A stretch of 64,000 nucleotides of DNA. It comes from Polyangium sp. 15x6 (GTDB lineage: Bacteria; Myxococcota_A; Polyangia; Polyangiales; Polyangiaceae). Below are positions 63,690 to 64,000 of this stretch, one piece after another. The position numbers and the translations under genes are program-made. The notes under the pieces are model-generated. The model searched no databases and had not been told where the DNA came from. It saw nothing but the letters and a program-made list of their open reading frames with translations. The stretch spans positions 39,112 through 103,111 of the forward strand of contig NZ_JASBQE010000043.1 in assembly GCF_029960785.1 (NCBI RefSeq), given 5' to 3'. Positions within the stretch are counted from its first letter, which is position 1. Each line of letters opens with the position of its first letter.

Positions 63690-64000
63690 CCTTCGGCAGC
63701 GTAGCGCCGGGGCGCTGCCCCGGACCCCGCGGGGGCTATTCGCCCCTCGACCCGAACCAGCGCAAGCGCTGGACCCGGGGTCGATGAACTGCGCGATGCG
63801 CAGTTCATCGAACGGGCCGTGGCAAGACCGGCGAGGTGCTTGCCAGTCAAAACCGCCTCGGCTGGCGAGGCCTTCGTGGTCTTGCCACGGGCCCGTCGGA
63901 TGAACCGCGCATCGCGCGGTTCATCCGCCTTCGGTCCAGGCCGTGCCTGGTCCGGGGTGCAGGGGGCGGACAGCCCCCTGCTGGGGTGCGGGGCAAAGCC
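63690..64000. repeat. Large intergenic palindromic repeat, copy 3 (cut by window end)
   Basis: The 357 bases after the UbiB gene start hold a third copy. The left arm (about 63697-63780) has GCCGGGGCGCTGCCCCGG, then GATGAACTGCGCGATGCGCAGTTCATC as inner palindrome (about 63784-63810); the right inner palindrome is GATGAACCGCGCATCGCGCGGTTCATC (about 63899-63925), and the right arm (63935-64000) runs off the window. The core between differs from copies 1 and 2 and includes its own inverted pair (GGCAAGAC...GTCTTGCC). Confidence 0.82.

Overview
The window is about 64 kb of very GC-rich DNA (strong G/C third-position bias, dense convergent overlaps, GTG/TTG starts) that looks like a chromosomal segment of a myxobacterium, most likely of the Polyangium/Sorangium group. 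Reasons: many lipoproteins with glycine-rich GGSGG-type linkers, a MYXO-CTERM-type C-terminus, a very large Ser/Thr kinase fused to an AAA ATPase and a helical-repeat tail, a WGR/propeller protein with a histone-H1-like tail, and three copies of a large intergenic palindromic repeat. No rRNA, tRNA, CRISPR array, transposase or prophage was seen.

Layout. 1-5 kb: short-chain dehydrogenase (cut by the window edge), palindromic repeat copy 1, acyl-CoA dehydrogenase with a coupled zinc-ribbon protein, a lipoprotein, a GDSL/SGNH hydrolase, proline iminopeptidase. 5-14 kb: the 1279-residue kinase, a 42-nt repeat array in front of a helical protein gene, a lipoprotein with six near-identical 94-residue repeats, repeat copy 2. 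14-23 kb: envelope lipoproteins, a FAAH-like amidase in an operon with an ABC permease and ATPase, an acyltransferase, a small NlpC/P60-like (BPSL0067-type) protein, a Tat-type flavin amine oxidase. 23-29 kb: three tandem surface lipoproteins, a degenerate ABC-type ATPase, MsrB and a Uma2-type protein.

29-33 kb holds a complete homogentisate pathway read leftward as fah-maiA-hppD-hmgA: 4-hydroxyphenylpyruvate to homogentisate to maleylacetoacetate to fumarylacetoacetate to fumarate and acetoacetate. Several junctions are ATGA overlaps. A broken duplicate of part of fah and its leader lies at 33.9-34.1 kb. 34-38 kb: a small lipoprotein, a DUF3160-type lipoprotein, a coiled-coil protein, and a second array of about 42-nt period.

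38.3-42 kb is the most accessory-looking part. A 96-bp leader is duplicated. The right copy drives a lipoprotein that ends in a WHH-type HNH nuclease domain, overlapped by a lower-GC gene that looks like its immunity gene. The architecture recalls the SitA/SitI lipoprotein toxins of Myxococcus. 42-50 kb: cytochrome P450, a divergent medium-chain reductase, and a four-gene MacAB-TolC-like efflux operon.

50-60 kb: a PHP-domain lipoprotein; a leftward operon of a ferritin-like protein, a LodA/GoxA-type cysteine tryptophylquinone oxidase and its LodB-type flavoprotein; then divergently eutA and a single gene that fuses both subunits of ethanolamine ammonia-lyase, preceded by a possible structured leader. 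60-64 kb: a lipoprotein, the WGR/propeller protein, an ABC1/UbiB-family kinase, and palindromic repeat copy 3 running off the window end.
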